DNA of 64,000 nucleotides from the NCBI RefSeq assembly GCF_034064985.1, contig NZ_CP139249.1:496001-560000 (forward strand). The letters run 5' to 3'. The notes beneath the pieces were generated by a model that was not told where the DNA came from, searched no databases, and saw only the letters and a list, made by a program, of their open reading frames with translations. Of this stretch, positions 1-9,901 are shown one piece after another. The first letter of the stretch is position 1. Each line of letters begins with the position of its first letter. The stretch is from Acinetobacter pittii. Lineage in GTDB: Bacteria; Pseudomonadota; Gammaproteobacteria; Pseudomonadales; Moraxellaceae. The position numbers were made by a program, and so were the translations under genes.

Positions 1-5
1 TTATA

Positions 6-2249
6 TTAAACAGTATTGAAAGAGTTTTCTAAGAAGTTATCGGTAAGTAATGATGTAGGTACGATAGTATGCGTTGTATTAGTTACGCTTGATACTGTCG
101 ACGTTACACCACCGAGTAAGCTGCCACCAGTTAATCCGCCCAATAAATTAGAGATAACATCTAAGCCGCCTTCACCAGTAGTAACACCACCCGTTAAGCT
201 ACCAACGATATCTGTAACGATACCGATAGGGTTGTCTGTACCGCCAGTCACACCACCAGTTAAGCCGCCTAGAAGGTCGGTCACTACACCAAGAGAGCTA
301 TCGCCACCAACGCTACCCGTTAAGCCACCAAGTAAATCAGTTAGTAGACCAAGTGAACTATCCCCACCAGTTACCCCACCAATAGTTCCTGTCACGCCAC
401 CAATGATTTCTGTGACTAAACCAGTAGCAGTTGTACCATTTGTAATCAGCGTATCGAGAATACCAGTAGCAGATTCAGTAGCGCCTTGAATATCACCACC
501 AACTAAGTCAGAAACTACTTCAAGTGCACCATTTACTGTGTCGCGAGAAGTTTCAAAGGTTAATGTGCCGAGGTCGGCAATTTCAGAAACTGGATGTTCT
601 GCTTGTGGAAGGATGCCGATAATTGTATCTGCAACTGTATCAATGCCAGTGTTGATAATTTCTGTTTTTAGGCTTTCTACACCTTGAAGAATATCAATAC
701 CGCCTTGAACAACATCAATCACTGGAGAGATTGGGGAAGTTCCACCACCGATACCGCCAGTTACACCGCCGATAATGTCAGTAATTACTTCAAGTGGATT
801 ACCATCAACACCACCAGTTACACTGCCAATAATGTCAGTAATTACTTCAAGCGGGTTACCGTCAATGCCACCAGTTACACCTCCAATAATGTCAGTAATT
901 ACTTCAAGCGGGTTACCGTCAACACCACCAGTTACACCACCGATAATATCGGTAATCACTTCAAGCGGGTTGCCGTCAACGCCGCCAGTTACACCACCGA
1001 TAATATCGGTAATCACATCAAGTGGACTTCCATCAACACCACCAGTTACGCCACCGATAATATTATTCACAATTCCAGTTGCGGTTGTACCATTAGTGAT
1101 AAGTGTGCCCAGAATGCCTGTAGCAGATTCAGTAGCGCCTTGAATATCACCACCCACTAAATCGGAAACTACCTCAAGTGCACCATTTACTGTGTCGCGA
1201 GAAGTTTCGAAAGTTAGTGTGCCAAGATCTGCGAGGTCTGAAACAGGATGTTCAGTTTGAGGAAGGATACCAATGATTGTGTCAGCAACAGTGTCGATAC
1301 CTGTATTGATAATTTCAGTTTTTAAACTCTCTACACCTTGTAGAATATCAATACCGCCTTGAACGACATCAATCACAGGTGAAATTGGAGATGTGCCATC
1401 ACCGATACCGCCAGTTACGCCGCCGATAATATCAGTAATTACTTCAAGCGGGTTACCGTCAACGCCACCAGTTACGCCACCGATGATGTCAGTAATTACT
1501 TCAAGCGGGTTGCCATCAACGCCACCAGTTACACCACCAACGACATCTGTAATGCTTCCGACAACGTCAGTAACAATACCTGTCGCAGTTGTACCATTAG
1601 TGATTAATGTTTCAACGACACCAGTAGCAGACTCAGTTGCGCCTTGAATGTCTCCACCCACTAGATCAGAAATGACTTCAAGCGTGCCATTTACCGTGTC
1701 ACGAGAAGTTTCGAAAGTTAGAGTACCAAGATCAGCAATTTCAGAAACAGGGTGTTCAGTTTGAGGAAGGACACCAATGATAGTATCAGCAACAGTGTCG
1801 ATACCTGTATTGATGATTTCAGTTTTTAGGCTTTCAACACCCTGAAGAATGTCGATGCCACCTTGAACAACGTCAATAACTGGAGCAATTGGAGAAGTTC
1901 CAAGATCAATACCGCCAGTTACTCCGCCAATAATATTAGTTACGGTTTCAAGAGGATTGCCACCACTAATTCCGCCAGTCACACCACCAATAATATTAGT
2001 TACCGTGTCAACAGGGCTTGTGGAACCAATACTACTTGTAACCGTGCCCACTGCATCAGAAACAAGACCAGTTGTGGTTGTCGTAAGTGTATTTGTTGCT
2101 GTAGATAGAGTATCTGAAAGTAAGCCAGAAGTTGATATGTGACCATCAACAGTAGAGCCGCCCGTTACATTAGTATTCACCGATATAATATTGCCCAAAT
2201 CTTGAGTAACTTTTGATATCGAAGAAACGAGATTTTTTAGTAAGAACAT
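6..2249 (-). CDS. Repeat-built Val/Gly/Thr/Ile-rich protein, function unknown
   Basis: This is a complete 747-residue reading frame with its stop at 6-8. I do not recognise a named family. The protein has no Cys, Trp or Tyr. After a unique N-terminus (about residues 1-75) come three copies of a 108-residue block at 118-225, 286-393 and 504-611, each starting TSPI and containing VQGGIDILQGVESLKTEI and LTFETSRDTVNG. Between them lie tandem 19-residue units of the type EVITDIIGGVTGGVDGNPL: two between blocks 1 and 2, five between blocks 2 and 3. The C-terminus is further Gly/Leu/Thr repeat (LLGGLTGG). There is no classical signal peptide, anchor or lipobox, although residues 1-12 are mildly hydrophobic. 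A surface or secreted structural role is inferred from composition only. The long plus-strand frames opposite are by-products of the repeats. Confidence 0.75.
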   Translation of the reverse strand: MFLLKNLVSSISKVTQDLGNIISVNTNVTGGSTVDGHISTSGLLSDTLSTATNTLTTTTTGLVSDAVGTVTSSIGSTSPVDTVTNIIGGVTGGISGGNPLETVTNIIGGVTGGIDLGTSPIAPVIDVVQGGIDILQGVESLKTEIINTGIDTVADTIIGVLPQTEHPVSEIADLGTLTFETSRDTVNGTLEVISDLVGGDIQGATESATGVVETLITNGTTATGIVTDVVGSITDVVGGVTGGVDGNPLEVITDIIGGVTGGVDGNPLEVITDIIGGVTGGIGDGTSPISPVIDVVQGGIDILQGVESLKTEIINTGIDTVADTIIGILPQTEHPVSDLADLGTLTFETSRDTVNGALEVVSDLVGGDIQGATESATGILGTLITNGTTATGIVNNIIGGVTGGVDGSPLDVITDIIGGVTGGVDGNPLEVITDIIGGVTGGVDGNPLEVITDIIGGVTGGIDGNPLEVITDIIGSVTGGVDGNPLEVITDIIGGVTGGIGGGTSPISPVIDVVQGGIDILQGVESLKTEIINTGIDTVADTIIGILPQAEHPVSEIADLGTLTFETSRDTVNGALEVVSDLVGGDIQGATESATGILDTLITNGTTATGLVTEIIGGVTGTIGGVTGGDSSLGLLTDLLGGLTGSVGGDSSLGVVTDLLGGLTGGVTGGTDNPIGIVTDIVGSLTGGVTTGEGGLDVISNLLGGLTGGSLLGGVTSTVSSVTNTTHTIVPTSLLTDNFLENSFNTV
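417..1898 (-). repeat. Coding repeats: three 324-bp blocks and 57-bp tandem units
   Basis: Three in-frame copies of a 324-bp block lie at 1575-1898, 1071-1394 and 417-740. Tandem 57-bp units lie between them at about 1389-1502 (two units) and 735-1019 (five units). Copies differ mostly at third codon positions (for example gcc/gct/gca interchange). This suggests old duplications kept under protein-level selection, with unit number free to change by slippage or recombination. Confidence 0.85.
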
Positions 2250-2309
2250 TTCAGTCTATTTCCTATATAATTATGTATTTTTAAGTAAGTATTATTTATT
2301 GCGCGAGTT

Positions 2310-2337
2310 AATTATTGAGATATATCTCTCAATAATT
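2310..2337. promoter_or_regulatory. Perfect 11-bp inverted repeat upstream of the repeat-protein gene
   Basis: The arms AATTATTGAGA and TCTCAATAATT pair perfectly around a 6-base loop, 61-88 bases upstream of the start codon at 2249. It could be an operator or a hairpin in the 5' leader. No T-run follows on either strand, so an intrinsic terminator is unlikely. Confidence 0.4.
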
Positions 2338-2806
2338 GCGATTTAGTATTGGTGAGATCTCAAAAGCTGTCAATGTGTATTTTTAGTCACATTTTTTGAT
2401 ATTAAATAATATTTAAAGCAATAATAATTTATTTAATTTAGACGTAAAAATAATAATATTTTTTATATAATATTTTTTTCATTAATTATTTTTTAATCAT
2501 TTTTTCACTCATTTGAAGCATTATCCTCGATAAATTTTACTTATGCTTATAATGTTAAAGCTTAACCAGAAATATATTATTTCTATAATGTTGACTAAAA
2601 CAGTAGCCTTTATCTTCTAGGTATATGGCCAAAAGCCTCAAAAATCCAATAAAACTTATTTGAAAAAAAATATTTCAAATACATCTTAAGTGAGAAAAAT
2701 ACTAATAATTTTAGCAACTATTTGATGTAAACTAGATTGATGGCTAAGAACTAGACGTTTGATGACAGAAAGATGAAAAAAGGCTTCCTAAGCTTTGAAA
2801 AATGCG

Positions 2807-2812
2807 TATAAT
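2807..2812 (+). promoter_or_regulatory. -10 box of tRNA-Arg promoter
   Basis: TATAAT is followed by a GC-containing discriminator (GCGCAACA), about 17 bases before the mature tRNA. The -35 region is weak, with no good match 16-18 bases upstream. A GC-rich discriminator is typical of stringently controlled stable-RNA promoters. Confidence 0.5.
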
Positions 2813-2828
2813 GCGCAACATCAAGTAC

Positions 2829-2905
2829 GCGCTCATAGCTCAGCTGGATAGAGCACTTGGCTACGAACTAAGGGGTCGGGAGTTCGAATCTCTCTGAGCG
2901 CACCA
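2829..2905 (+). tRNA. tRNA-Arg (anticodon ACG)
   Basis: A 77-nt cloverleaf. The acceptor GCGCTCA pairs with TGAGCGC, the anticodon stem is CTTGG/CTAAG with loop CTACGAA, giving anticodon ACG. The T-arm has TTCGAAT and CCA is encoded. The wobble A is expected to be deaminated to inosine to read CGU, CGC and CGA. Confidence 0.97.
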
Positions 2906-2916
2906 CTTGAAGAATT

Positions 2917-2941
2917 AACCGCTATATGTAGCGGTTTTTTT
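2917..2941 (+). terminator. Intrinsic terminator of tRNA-Arg
   Basis: The hairpin AACCGCT / AGCGGTT is followed by a run of T, 11 bases after the tRNA CCA end. Confidence 0.85.
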
Positions 2942-3020
2942 ATGCTTGTTTTTTACTATTTCGATTTAAAAGCTAGTGCTCATGGCAACCAGCTCTTAAA
3001 TGATTTGAAGTTTAAAAAAT

Positions 3021-3713
3021 TTAGCCAAATGTTTTAAAACGGCTTTCGTCTTCAATAAAAGCTTTTTCACCTGCCTGGCCTTCAATTGAACCAAATACTA
3101 ACTGAGCTCTTAATTTCCACTGAGTAGGGATGTTAAAAGTAGTGTTAATTTTCTCATCGATAATTGGATTGTAGTGCTGTAAAGAGGCTCCAAGACCCTG
3201 TTCAGCGAGTACGCTCCATACTGTAAATTGGGCAATTGCTGTTGAATGTTCAGACCACACTGGGAAATTATCAGCATATAACTCAAATTGTTCTTGTAGA
3301 CCTTTAATCACATCCTGATCTTCAAAAAATAAAACTGTACCTGCACCTGCTGCAAAACTTTGAATTTTTTGTTCAGTTCCAGCTAATGCTTCAGCAGGGA
3401 CAATCGTTTTTAATACATCTAAAACAATATTCCAGAAGTTTTCATGAGACTGATTAAATAAAATCACAACGCGAGAAGATTGAGAGTTGAACGCTGAGGG
3501 GCTATGTTTGACCGCTTCTTGAATCAATTCTTCAATTTCCGAAGGTGTATGCTTTAAATTTTTTCCAATCGAATAGATAGAACGACGTTTTTTAATTAAT
3601 TCTAAAAAGTTAGTTTCATTTGAAAGATGATTTTCTTGAGTGGCTTGAATAACCACATCTTTTGAGACTGTTGCTTTTTGATTTAAGCCAAATAATTTTG
3701 CAAGAAAAGACAT
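3021..3713 (-). CDS. Nitroreductase-family oxidoreductase (Frm2-like)
   Basis: A flavin-dependent NAD(P)H oxidoreductase-like protein of about 230 residues. The N-terminal part has the family pattern KKRRSIYSIGKNL, followed by PSAFNSQSSRVVILF, where the FMN phosphate and ring are bound. The C-terminal half includes the GLGASLQHYNP segment. This arrangement fits the Frm2/YdgI-like branch (COG3560), which reduces nitro-aromatics in known members; the physiological substrate here is unknown. A longer frame begins with GTG at 3725. I prefer the ATG four codons later because a weak GGAA lies just before it. The gene stands alone and is convergent with tRNA-Arg. Confidence 0.85.
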   Translation of the reverse strand: MSFLAKLFGLNQKATVSKDVVIQATQENHLSNETNFLELIKKRRSIYSIGKNLKHTPSEIEELIQEAVKHSPSAFNSQSSRVVILFNQSHENFWNIVLDVLKTIVPAEALAGTEQKIQSFAAGAGTVLFFEDQDVIKGLQEQFELYADNFPVWSEHSTAIAQFTVWSVLAEQGLGASLQHYNPIIDEKINTTFNIPTQWKLRAQLVFGSIEGQAGEKAFIEDESRFKTFG

Positions 3714-3936
3714 GAGACATTCCACTAAGAAGTTGATGTTCCCATTGTAGAAATTTTAAAAACTGAAATAAGCTCAAAAAATATGAATCTACGTTCTATA
3801 TATGCAACGTAGCTGATCTTCCAATCTAATAATAAGCTCCACTTTTAAACAAAATAAAAAATAGCTTTTGATTCATTTTAAAGCTGAAATGAATATGCTC
3901 TAATAGTTTCGATTTATTGAGTATTGATGCAGTGCA

Positions 3937-4434
3937 ATGACCGAGCAAAAAACAGCTTTATCTTTACGTTACTATTTGAATTTAGAAGAGTCACAAGATG
4001 GATTTTCATTAGTGACGTTTGGGAAAAAGCAAATTACCCGTTTTTTAACACCTGCGATTAGTATTGCAATTATTATTTGGGGGTTTTATTTAGGCCTCTC
4101 TAGTGTTGGACGATATTATGTCGGGTTAGGCGTATTTTTTCTAGTGATGCAAGGTCTCATGCGTTACTGGCTTTTACCGATGTTATTTAAACGACAATTT
4201 GTGCGTTACCAGTTTGGAAAGAGTGAGCAGGGAATCGACTTATATCAAGATTATTTTGAGCTTTACGCCAATGGCCGTAAGCAAGTGATGCAATATGCAG
4301 ATGTGCAAACTTTTGCTAAAGGCAAGTTGACCTATATGCTTGAGCTAAAAAATAAAACTGTAATTATTGTGCCAAAGCGTGCATTCGCACAGGTTTCAGA
4401 TCAAACTATATTTGAAAATACATTTAAGAAATAA
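3937..4434 (+). CDS. YcxB-like membrane protein
   Basis: A 165-residue protein with a cytoplasmic N-terminal strand region, two hydrophobic segments at about 36-56 and 61-78, and a C-terminal soluble domain (about 85-165). The C-terminal domain resembles the YcxB-like domain, with GIDLYQDYFELYANGRKQVMQYADV and a VPKRAF motif. Function is unknown in this family. The next gene begins 39 bases downstream on the same strand, so co-transcription is possible. Confidence 0.7.
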   Translation: MTEQKTALSLRYYLNLEESQDGFSLVTFGKKQITRFLTPAISIAIIIWGFYLGLSSVGRYYVGLGVFFLVMQGLMRYWLLPMLFKRQFVRYQFGKSEQGIDLYQDYFELYANGRKQVMQYADVQTFAKGKLTYMLELKNKTVIIVPKRAFAQVSDQTIFENTFKK

Positions 4435-4473
4435 ATTATTGGAATTATTAGCCGCAACAACAAAGGAAGCCTC

Positions 4474-5115
4474 ATGAATACCCGTCCTTCAAAAATCGTT
4501 TGCGTGGGCAGAAGTTACGCCGATCATGTCAAAGAATTAAATAATGCTATGCCTGATAGGCCGATATTATTTATTAAACCACCGAGTAGCTTGATTGGTT
4601 TAAATGACGGTATTTCATGGAATCCAGCTTGGGGCAGTTGTCATTTTGAGTGCGAGTTAGTTTTGCGCATTGATCAGCCTTTAAAGGGTGAAACAGATCC
4701 TGAAAAAGCATTAAAAGCGATTGGTGCAGTGTCTTTGGGTCTCGATCTAACAATGCGTGATTTACAGAATGAACTAAAAGGTAAAGGTCATCCATGGGAG
4801 CGTGCTAAAGCTTTTGATGGCGCCTGTGTTTTGTCAGACTGGGTCGATGTGAGCGAAATTACAGATTGGCAAGAGACCAAATTCACTTTCCATATTAACG
4901 ATGAGTTGCGTCAAGATGGAAATACTGCACTGTTAATGTTTAGCATTGCCGATCTATTAATTGATATTAATCAAGTCTTTTCACTTGAACCGGGTGATGT
5001 AATTATGACTGGTTCGCCTGCTGGTGTTGGACCATTACATGCAGGTGATCAGCTGAAAATGACATTAAAAGGTGCAACGCAAGAGTTTGTATGGAAAACT
5101 TTTGTGAAAGCCTAA
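4474..5115 (+). CDS. Fumarylacetoacetate hydrolase family protein (acylpyruvase/decarboxylase type)
   Basis: A 213-residue single-domain FAH-family enzyme similar to YcgM/FAHD1. The metal-binding acidic residues are visible as E59 and E61 in HFECEL and D91 in GLDLTMRD. The family motifs GKGHPWERAKAFDG and MTGSPAGVG are also present. Such enzymes hydrolyse acylpyruvates or decarboxylate oxaloacetate; the exact substrate cannot be read from sequence. A good Shine-Dalgarno (AAAGGAAG) precedes the start, and a strong hairpin terminator follows. Confidence 0.88.
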   Translation: MNTRPSKIVCVGRSYADHVKELNNAMPDRPILFIKPPSSLIGLNDGISWNPAWGSCHFECELVLRIDQPLKGETDPEKALKAIGAVSLGLDLTMRDLQNELKGKGHPWERAKAFDGACVLSDWVDVSEITDWQETKFTFHINDELRQDGNTALLMFSIADLLIDINQVFSLEPGDVIMTGSPAGVGPLHAGDQLKMTLKGATQEFVWKTFVKA

Positions 5116-5136
5116 TCCATTCCTAAAATGGATAAT

Positions 5137-5170
5137 AAAAAACCCTATTTTTCAGTAATAGGGTTTTTTA
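5137..5170. terminator. Bidirectional intrinsic terminator
   Basis: The hairpin AAAAAACCCTATT / AATAGGGTTTTTT sits between two convergent genes. It has a T-run on the plus strand and an A-run before the stem, so it can stop transcription from both sides. Confidence 0.85.
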
Positions 5171-5216
5171 TTGTCTCGATGTGGAGCACTTCTATATTAA
5201 TAAATAATCTTATTTT

Positions 5217-6464
5217 CTATTTCTCTTCAAAAATTGTTGAGAGAGGAATAGAAAGTTTTGCAGCCAAGTAATCATTAGATTCGACTAAGGCAGGTCCTAT
5301 TTTTTCCATCCATTCATCGTCGTCATGTACATTTTGAACATCTTGGCGTAACGGTAAAGGATATGGAAGAGCTGTGAAAAAACTCCAGAAATCAACTTGG
5401 GTTAAATTACGGGCAAGCACATATTCATCTTTATCAGTGCGTTTAACCAGATTTTGCTCTTCAAGTAAGAGTACATAGGCTGGCCAACGGCCAACTTCTC
5501 CACGGCCTAAAATTTCAAGAGCTTCTTTATCACTTACACTTTCGCCAAGTTTTTGTTTTTTATAAAACAGCTCAAGAATATCTAATAGCATTAAAACAGG
5601 ATGACGTTTTTGTTCTTTACCCGAATGAAATGCAGTTAAAGCAAAACTCACTTCTACGCCTAGCAAAATAATATTCCATGAAAGAAAGATCCATAGAAGG
5701 AAAATTGGCACTGCTGCAAATGCACCATAAATAATTTCATAGCTAGTGAAATTTGACATCACAAAGCTAAATAAATTTTTGAGTATTTCAAACAGTACTG
5801 CACTTAAACAAGCGGAAATTCCTGCTGCATACACAGGGACCGTGCGATTGGGAATGGTCCAATATAAAATGAAGAAACCCAAAATAGTGAGTGCAAAAGA
5901 AATTAGCCAGAGTAGAAATGCGCCATCAAGTTGATAACCTGTGAAGTTATTGCTTAATAAGTTCATCGAAGCAACAGTTGATGAAATAACAAATGCACTG
6001 CCTAAAATAATAGGGCCAAGTGAAATAATGGTCCAGTAGCGCATAAAGCCCATAATGCCACTACGCGTTTCTTTTACACGCCAAATACGATTAAAAACTG
6101 TTTCAATTGAGGTCAGCATTAAAACTGTCGTGACGAATAAAAATAGCACACCAATTACAGTTAAGTTACTCGACTTTTCTGTAAAAGCATTTAATGCTTT
6201 ATCAAATGCGATTGTGCTCTTCGGTAAAAAGTTACTATAAATTAAATGTTGAAGCTGTTGTCTCGCAGGTTCTAACGCTTTAATTGAAGAAATAATTACT
6301 AAAAAAACCGTTAGCATCGGTACAACTGCAAATAGTGTTGTATAGGTGAGAGAGCCAGCTTGTTCACGGCACCGATCAGCTTCAAAACGCTTAAATACAT
6401 ATAAAACGAACTGAAACCAGGTTTTCTTATAAAAAGGAAGTTTCTCTAAAAAACGTTGTAACAT
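5217..6464 (-). CDS. YihY/BrkB-family inner membrane protein
   Basis: A 415-residue protein whose first ~290 residues form the YihY (former RNase BN/BrkB) domain with about six membrane segments. The family sequence RCREQAGSLTYTTLFAVVPML is near the N-terminus, and YAAGISACLSAVLFEILKNLF and LWIFLSWNIILLGVEVSFAL are further on. The C-terminal ~120 residues are cytoplasmic and winged-helix-like (KEALEILGRGEVGRWPAYVLLLEEQNLVKR). Members were once called ribonuclease BN, but that activity belongs to another gene; the true role is unsettled. The gene is monocistronic and converges on the FAH gene. Confidence 0.88.
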   Translation of the reverse strand: MLQRFLEKLPFYKKTWFQFVLYVFKRFEADRCREQAGSLTYTTLFAVVPMLTVFLVIISSIKALEPARQQLQHLIYSNFLPKSTIAFDKALNAFTEKSSNLTVIGVLFLFVTTVLMLTSIETVFNRIWRVKETRSGIMGFMRYWTIISLGPIILGSAFVISSTVASMNLLSNNFTGYQLDGAFLLWLISFALTILGFFILYWTIPNRTVPVYAAGISACLSAVLFEILKNLFSFVMSNFTSYEIIYGAFAAVPIFLLWIFLSWNIILLGVEVSFALTAFHSGKEQKRHPVLMLLDILELFYKKQKLGESVSDKEALEILGRGEVGRWPAYVLLLEEQNLVKRTDKDEYVLARNLTQVDFWSFFTALPYPLPLRQDVQNVHDDDEWMEKIGPALVESNDYLAAKLSIPLSTIFEEK

Positions 6465-7425
<961 letters not shown>

Positions 7426-7436
7426 TTTTGAACAAA

Positions 7437-7466
7437 TAAAAAAGAGCGGATATCCGCTCTTTTTTA
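7437..7466. terminator. Bidirectional intrinsic terminator (wrbA / xpt)
   Basis: The hairpin AAAGAGCGGA / TCCGCTCTTT with a T-run on both strands lies between the convergent wrbA and xpt genes. Confidence 0.85.
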
Positions 7467-7476
7467 GATATACATT

Positions 7477-8124
<648 letters not shown>

Positions 8125-8838
8125 TTAATTCGTCTTACCTGAATAACTTGTTAATAACAATCCATAAGAAGTTTTACCATCAATATGACTTACTTTAACT
8201 GGTAAATAATCTAATTTCGGTGCTAACCAAAAGATTGTGCTACGTTCAGGTTTTTTATGTTGTAAAACGACTTTAATGGTATCGAATGTTCCATAAGAGG
8301 TTTTAACTTTCTCGTTGCCTTGTTTTACAAATCGACGATTTTCAACTTCTTTTGCATCTGCAAGTGGGTAAGAAGTTTTAAGTGAGCCATTTTTTAAATC
8401 TTCACGCAGTTGTAACTCTGCATTTAACTCATCAAGAACACCTGCTTGCCAAGCAAATGAACGGGCCTTATCGTCTTTCTTAGTCGAAATAGTTTTACTA
8501 TTCGGATTAAAGTTAATACTCATGGTGTTGTTGTGGATCAAAATTTTGCTGGTACGGCTAAAACTTTGAGACCCAATTTTACCATTAGCAAAACTAAATT
8601 TACTTGTTTCACTTGCAGAAGCAATGCCACCTGCTTTTGCAGTGAAATTATAAGTCCAATTATTACCTTGCTGGCTTAAAGCACGTGTAGCTGTACCCAT
8701 ACCTTTATTATTATAAGTAAACTGATAATTTGCCTGAAATGGGCTCATGGCAAGAGCATGACTTGAGAAGCCTGCAAAAAGCAAAGTTGTTGAAATACCT
8801 GTTGCGATGCCAAACGATTTCAGAAATTTTGTTGCCAT
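8125..8838 (-). CDS. DUF3108-domain periplasmic protein
   Basis: A 237-residue protein with a signal peptide (positively charged start, hydrophobic GIATGISTTLLFAGFSSHALA, cleavage near residue 30). The mature part is beta-rich and matches the DUF3108 pattern: ANYQFTYNNKGMGTATRAL near its start and ERSTIFWLAPKLDYLPVKV near its end. Function is unknown. DUF3108 proteins resemble lipoprotein-carrier-like beta barrels and lie in the envelope. xpt follows on the same strand after 72 bases and a hairpin. Confidence 0.85.
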   Translation of the reverse strand: MATKFLKSFGIATGISTTLLFAGFSSHALAMSPFQANYQFTYNNKGMGTATRALSQQGNNWTYNFTAKAGGIASASETSKFSFANGKIGSQSFSRTSKILIHNNTMSINFNPNSKTISTKKDDKARSFAWQAGVLDELNAELQLREDLKNGSLKTSYPLADAKEVENRRFVKQGNEKVKTSYGTFDTIKVVLQHKKPERSTIFWLAPKLDYLPVKVSHIDGKTSYGLLLTSYSGKTN

Positions 8839-8997
8839 AAGTAAGTATCCTTGTACAGACTAAAAAGTTAGTGCTGATGCATCTGTAACTTAAACATATT
8901 ATGCCTGTTGATCATGGAGAAAAAATCAGGATTTATGCTAAATGTGTAATCTATTTGTGTTTTTTTTGGCAGCGAGTTAATTTTCATTTATATCCAT

Positions 8998-9669
8998 TTA
9001 AGCTTCTTTTTGCTGAATTGGTGTTATTTCAGAGTCTTCTAATTCATCTTCAAAATCATCATCCTGATCACGGTATAGTAGTGCTGCTAAATTCACATTT
9101 CCAAATACGACTAATTCAGCTTCACGCACCCGTGCATAATTTACATGCACTTTACCTAATGTTTCGATAATACTGGCTTTTTTACCAAACCAACGGTTGA
9201 GATCAAGAAATATAAGTTCATCACGTTCTTCTGCTACATTAAAACGTTCAAGAATCATCCCTAAAGGGTCTTTCTTCAAAATCTTATGGTAGTAAAAAAC
9301 TGCGGCTTTCACGGCGATTTTTTGCCAAAAGTTTTTATATTTTGCTTCAATAATTTGTGTATTACTAATTTGTTCAAAAACTAAAAGCTGTTGTTCTTTA
9401 TTAAATTCCATCTGAATTAGTTTTAAATCAACTGATAATGTTGTTTCTAAACCTTTTACATGCATAGTTGCATATAATCTTAACCAGTCATGATAAAGAT
9501 CAGCATGTAGGTCATCTAAAAATTCAACATTATTGGTGACATAACGTTGCAAAGTTGCATTCAGAAAGGTTTGCGATAACGTAAAATCTCTTTCTTCCTC
9601 AATGAATGCTTCTGCTTTTTTATAGACTTTTTGAAGGCGTCTGACTAATGAGGAAAATAGCGTTTGCAT
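8998..9669 (-). CDS. Hypothetical protein, 223 aa
   Basis: I do not recognise the family. The protein is predicted soluble and mostly helical with no signal peptide. It has a charged N-terminal helix (RRLQKVYKKAEAFIEEERDF), a central beta region, and an acidic C-terminal tail (DQDDDFEDELEDSEI). The frame extends upstream to a TTG at 9711, but ATG at 9669 has GGAAG nine bases before it and is the better start. It stands alone between a DUF3108 gene on the same strand and the divergent TonB-like gene. Confidence 0.65.
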   Translation of the reverse strand: MQTLFSSLVRRLQKVYKKAEAFIEEERDFTLSQTFLNATLQRYVTNNVEFLDDLHADLYHDWLRLYATMHVKGLETTLSVDLKLIQMEFNKEQQLLVFEQISNTQIIEAKYKNFWQKIAVKAAVFYYHKILKKDPLGMILERFNVAEERDELIFLDLNRWFGKKASIIETLGKVHVNYARVREAELVVFGNVNLAALLYRDQDDDFEDELEDSEITPIQQKEA

Positions 9670-9901
9670 AAAAGAACTTCCAGAAGATAATTTACTAAAG
9701 AGCCCACACAATCTTTATTATGATAAAAAACGGGTTTTGATATTGCAGTGTAACAAATTTAATTGATACATTTTGACAAAATGAAAATGGATAAAACCCT
9801 CTCTTTGAAGTGAATCACACTTTTATCCAGATTTGAATATTAGTTTACATTTTATTCGGTATTAAACCGTGGGGAAAAGGCATTTATATGCTTTTAAGAT
9901 T

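Larger units (their letters stand above)
2250..2828. other. AT-rich intergenic region
   Basis: This stretch of 579 bases has no credible gene. It separates the divergently oriented repeat-protein gene and tRNA-Arg, and much of 2400-2700 is very AT-rich with runs of A and T. It must hold the promoter of the repeat-protein gene and that of the tRNA. Apart from the hairpin at 2310-2337 and the tRNA -10 box, I see no defined element. Confidence 0.6.

Noticed and set aside
735-1019. CRISPR-like array of regular repeats
   Set aside because: The 57-bp units are contiguous and in frame with no unique spacers, and they encode 19-residue protein repeats.
684-1160. Plus-strand Asn/Ser/Thr-rich frame as an adhesin fragment
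   Set aside because: Its composition is the direct complement of the Val/Ile/Thr repeats on the other strand.
16-2142. Several plus-strand open frames rich in Pro, Val and Thr opposite the repeat protein
   Set aside because: They mirror the repeat units of the minus-strand gene, lack ribosome sites and have no independent start logic; the minus-strand frame covers them all.
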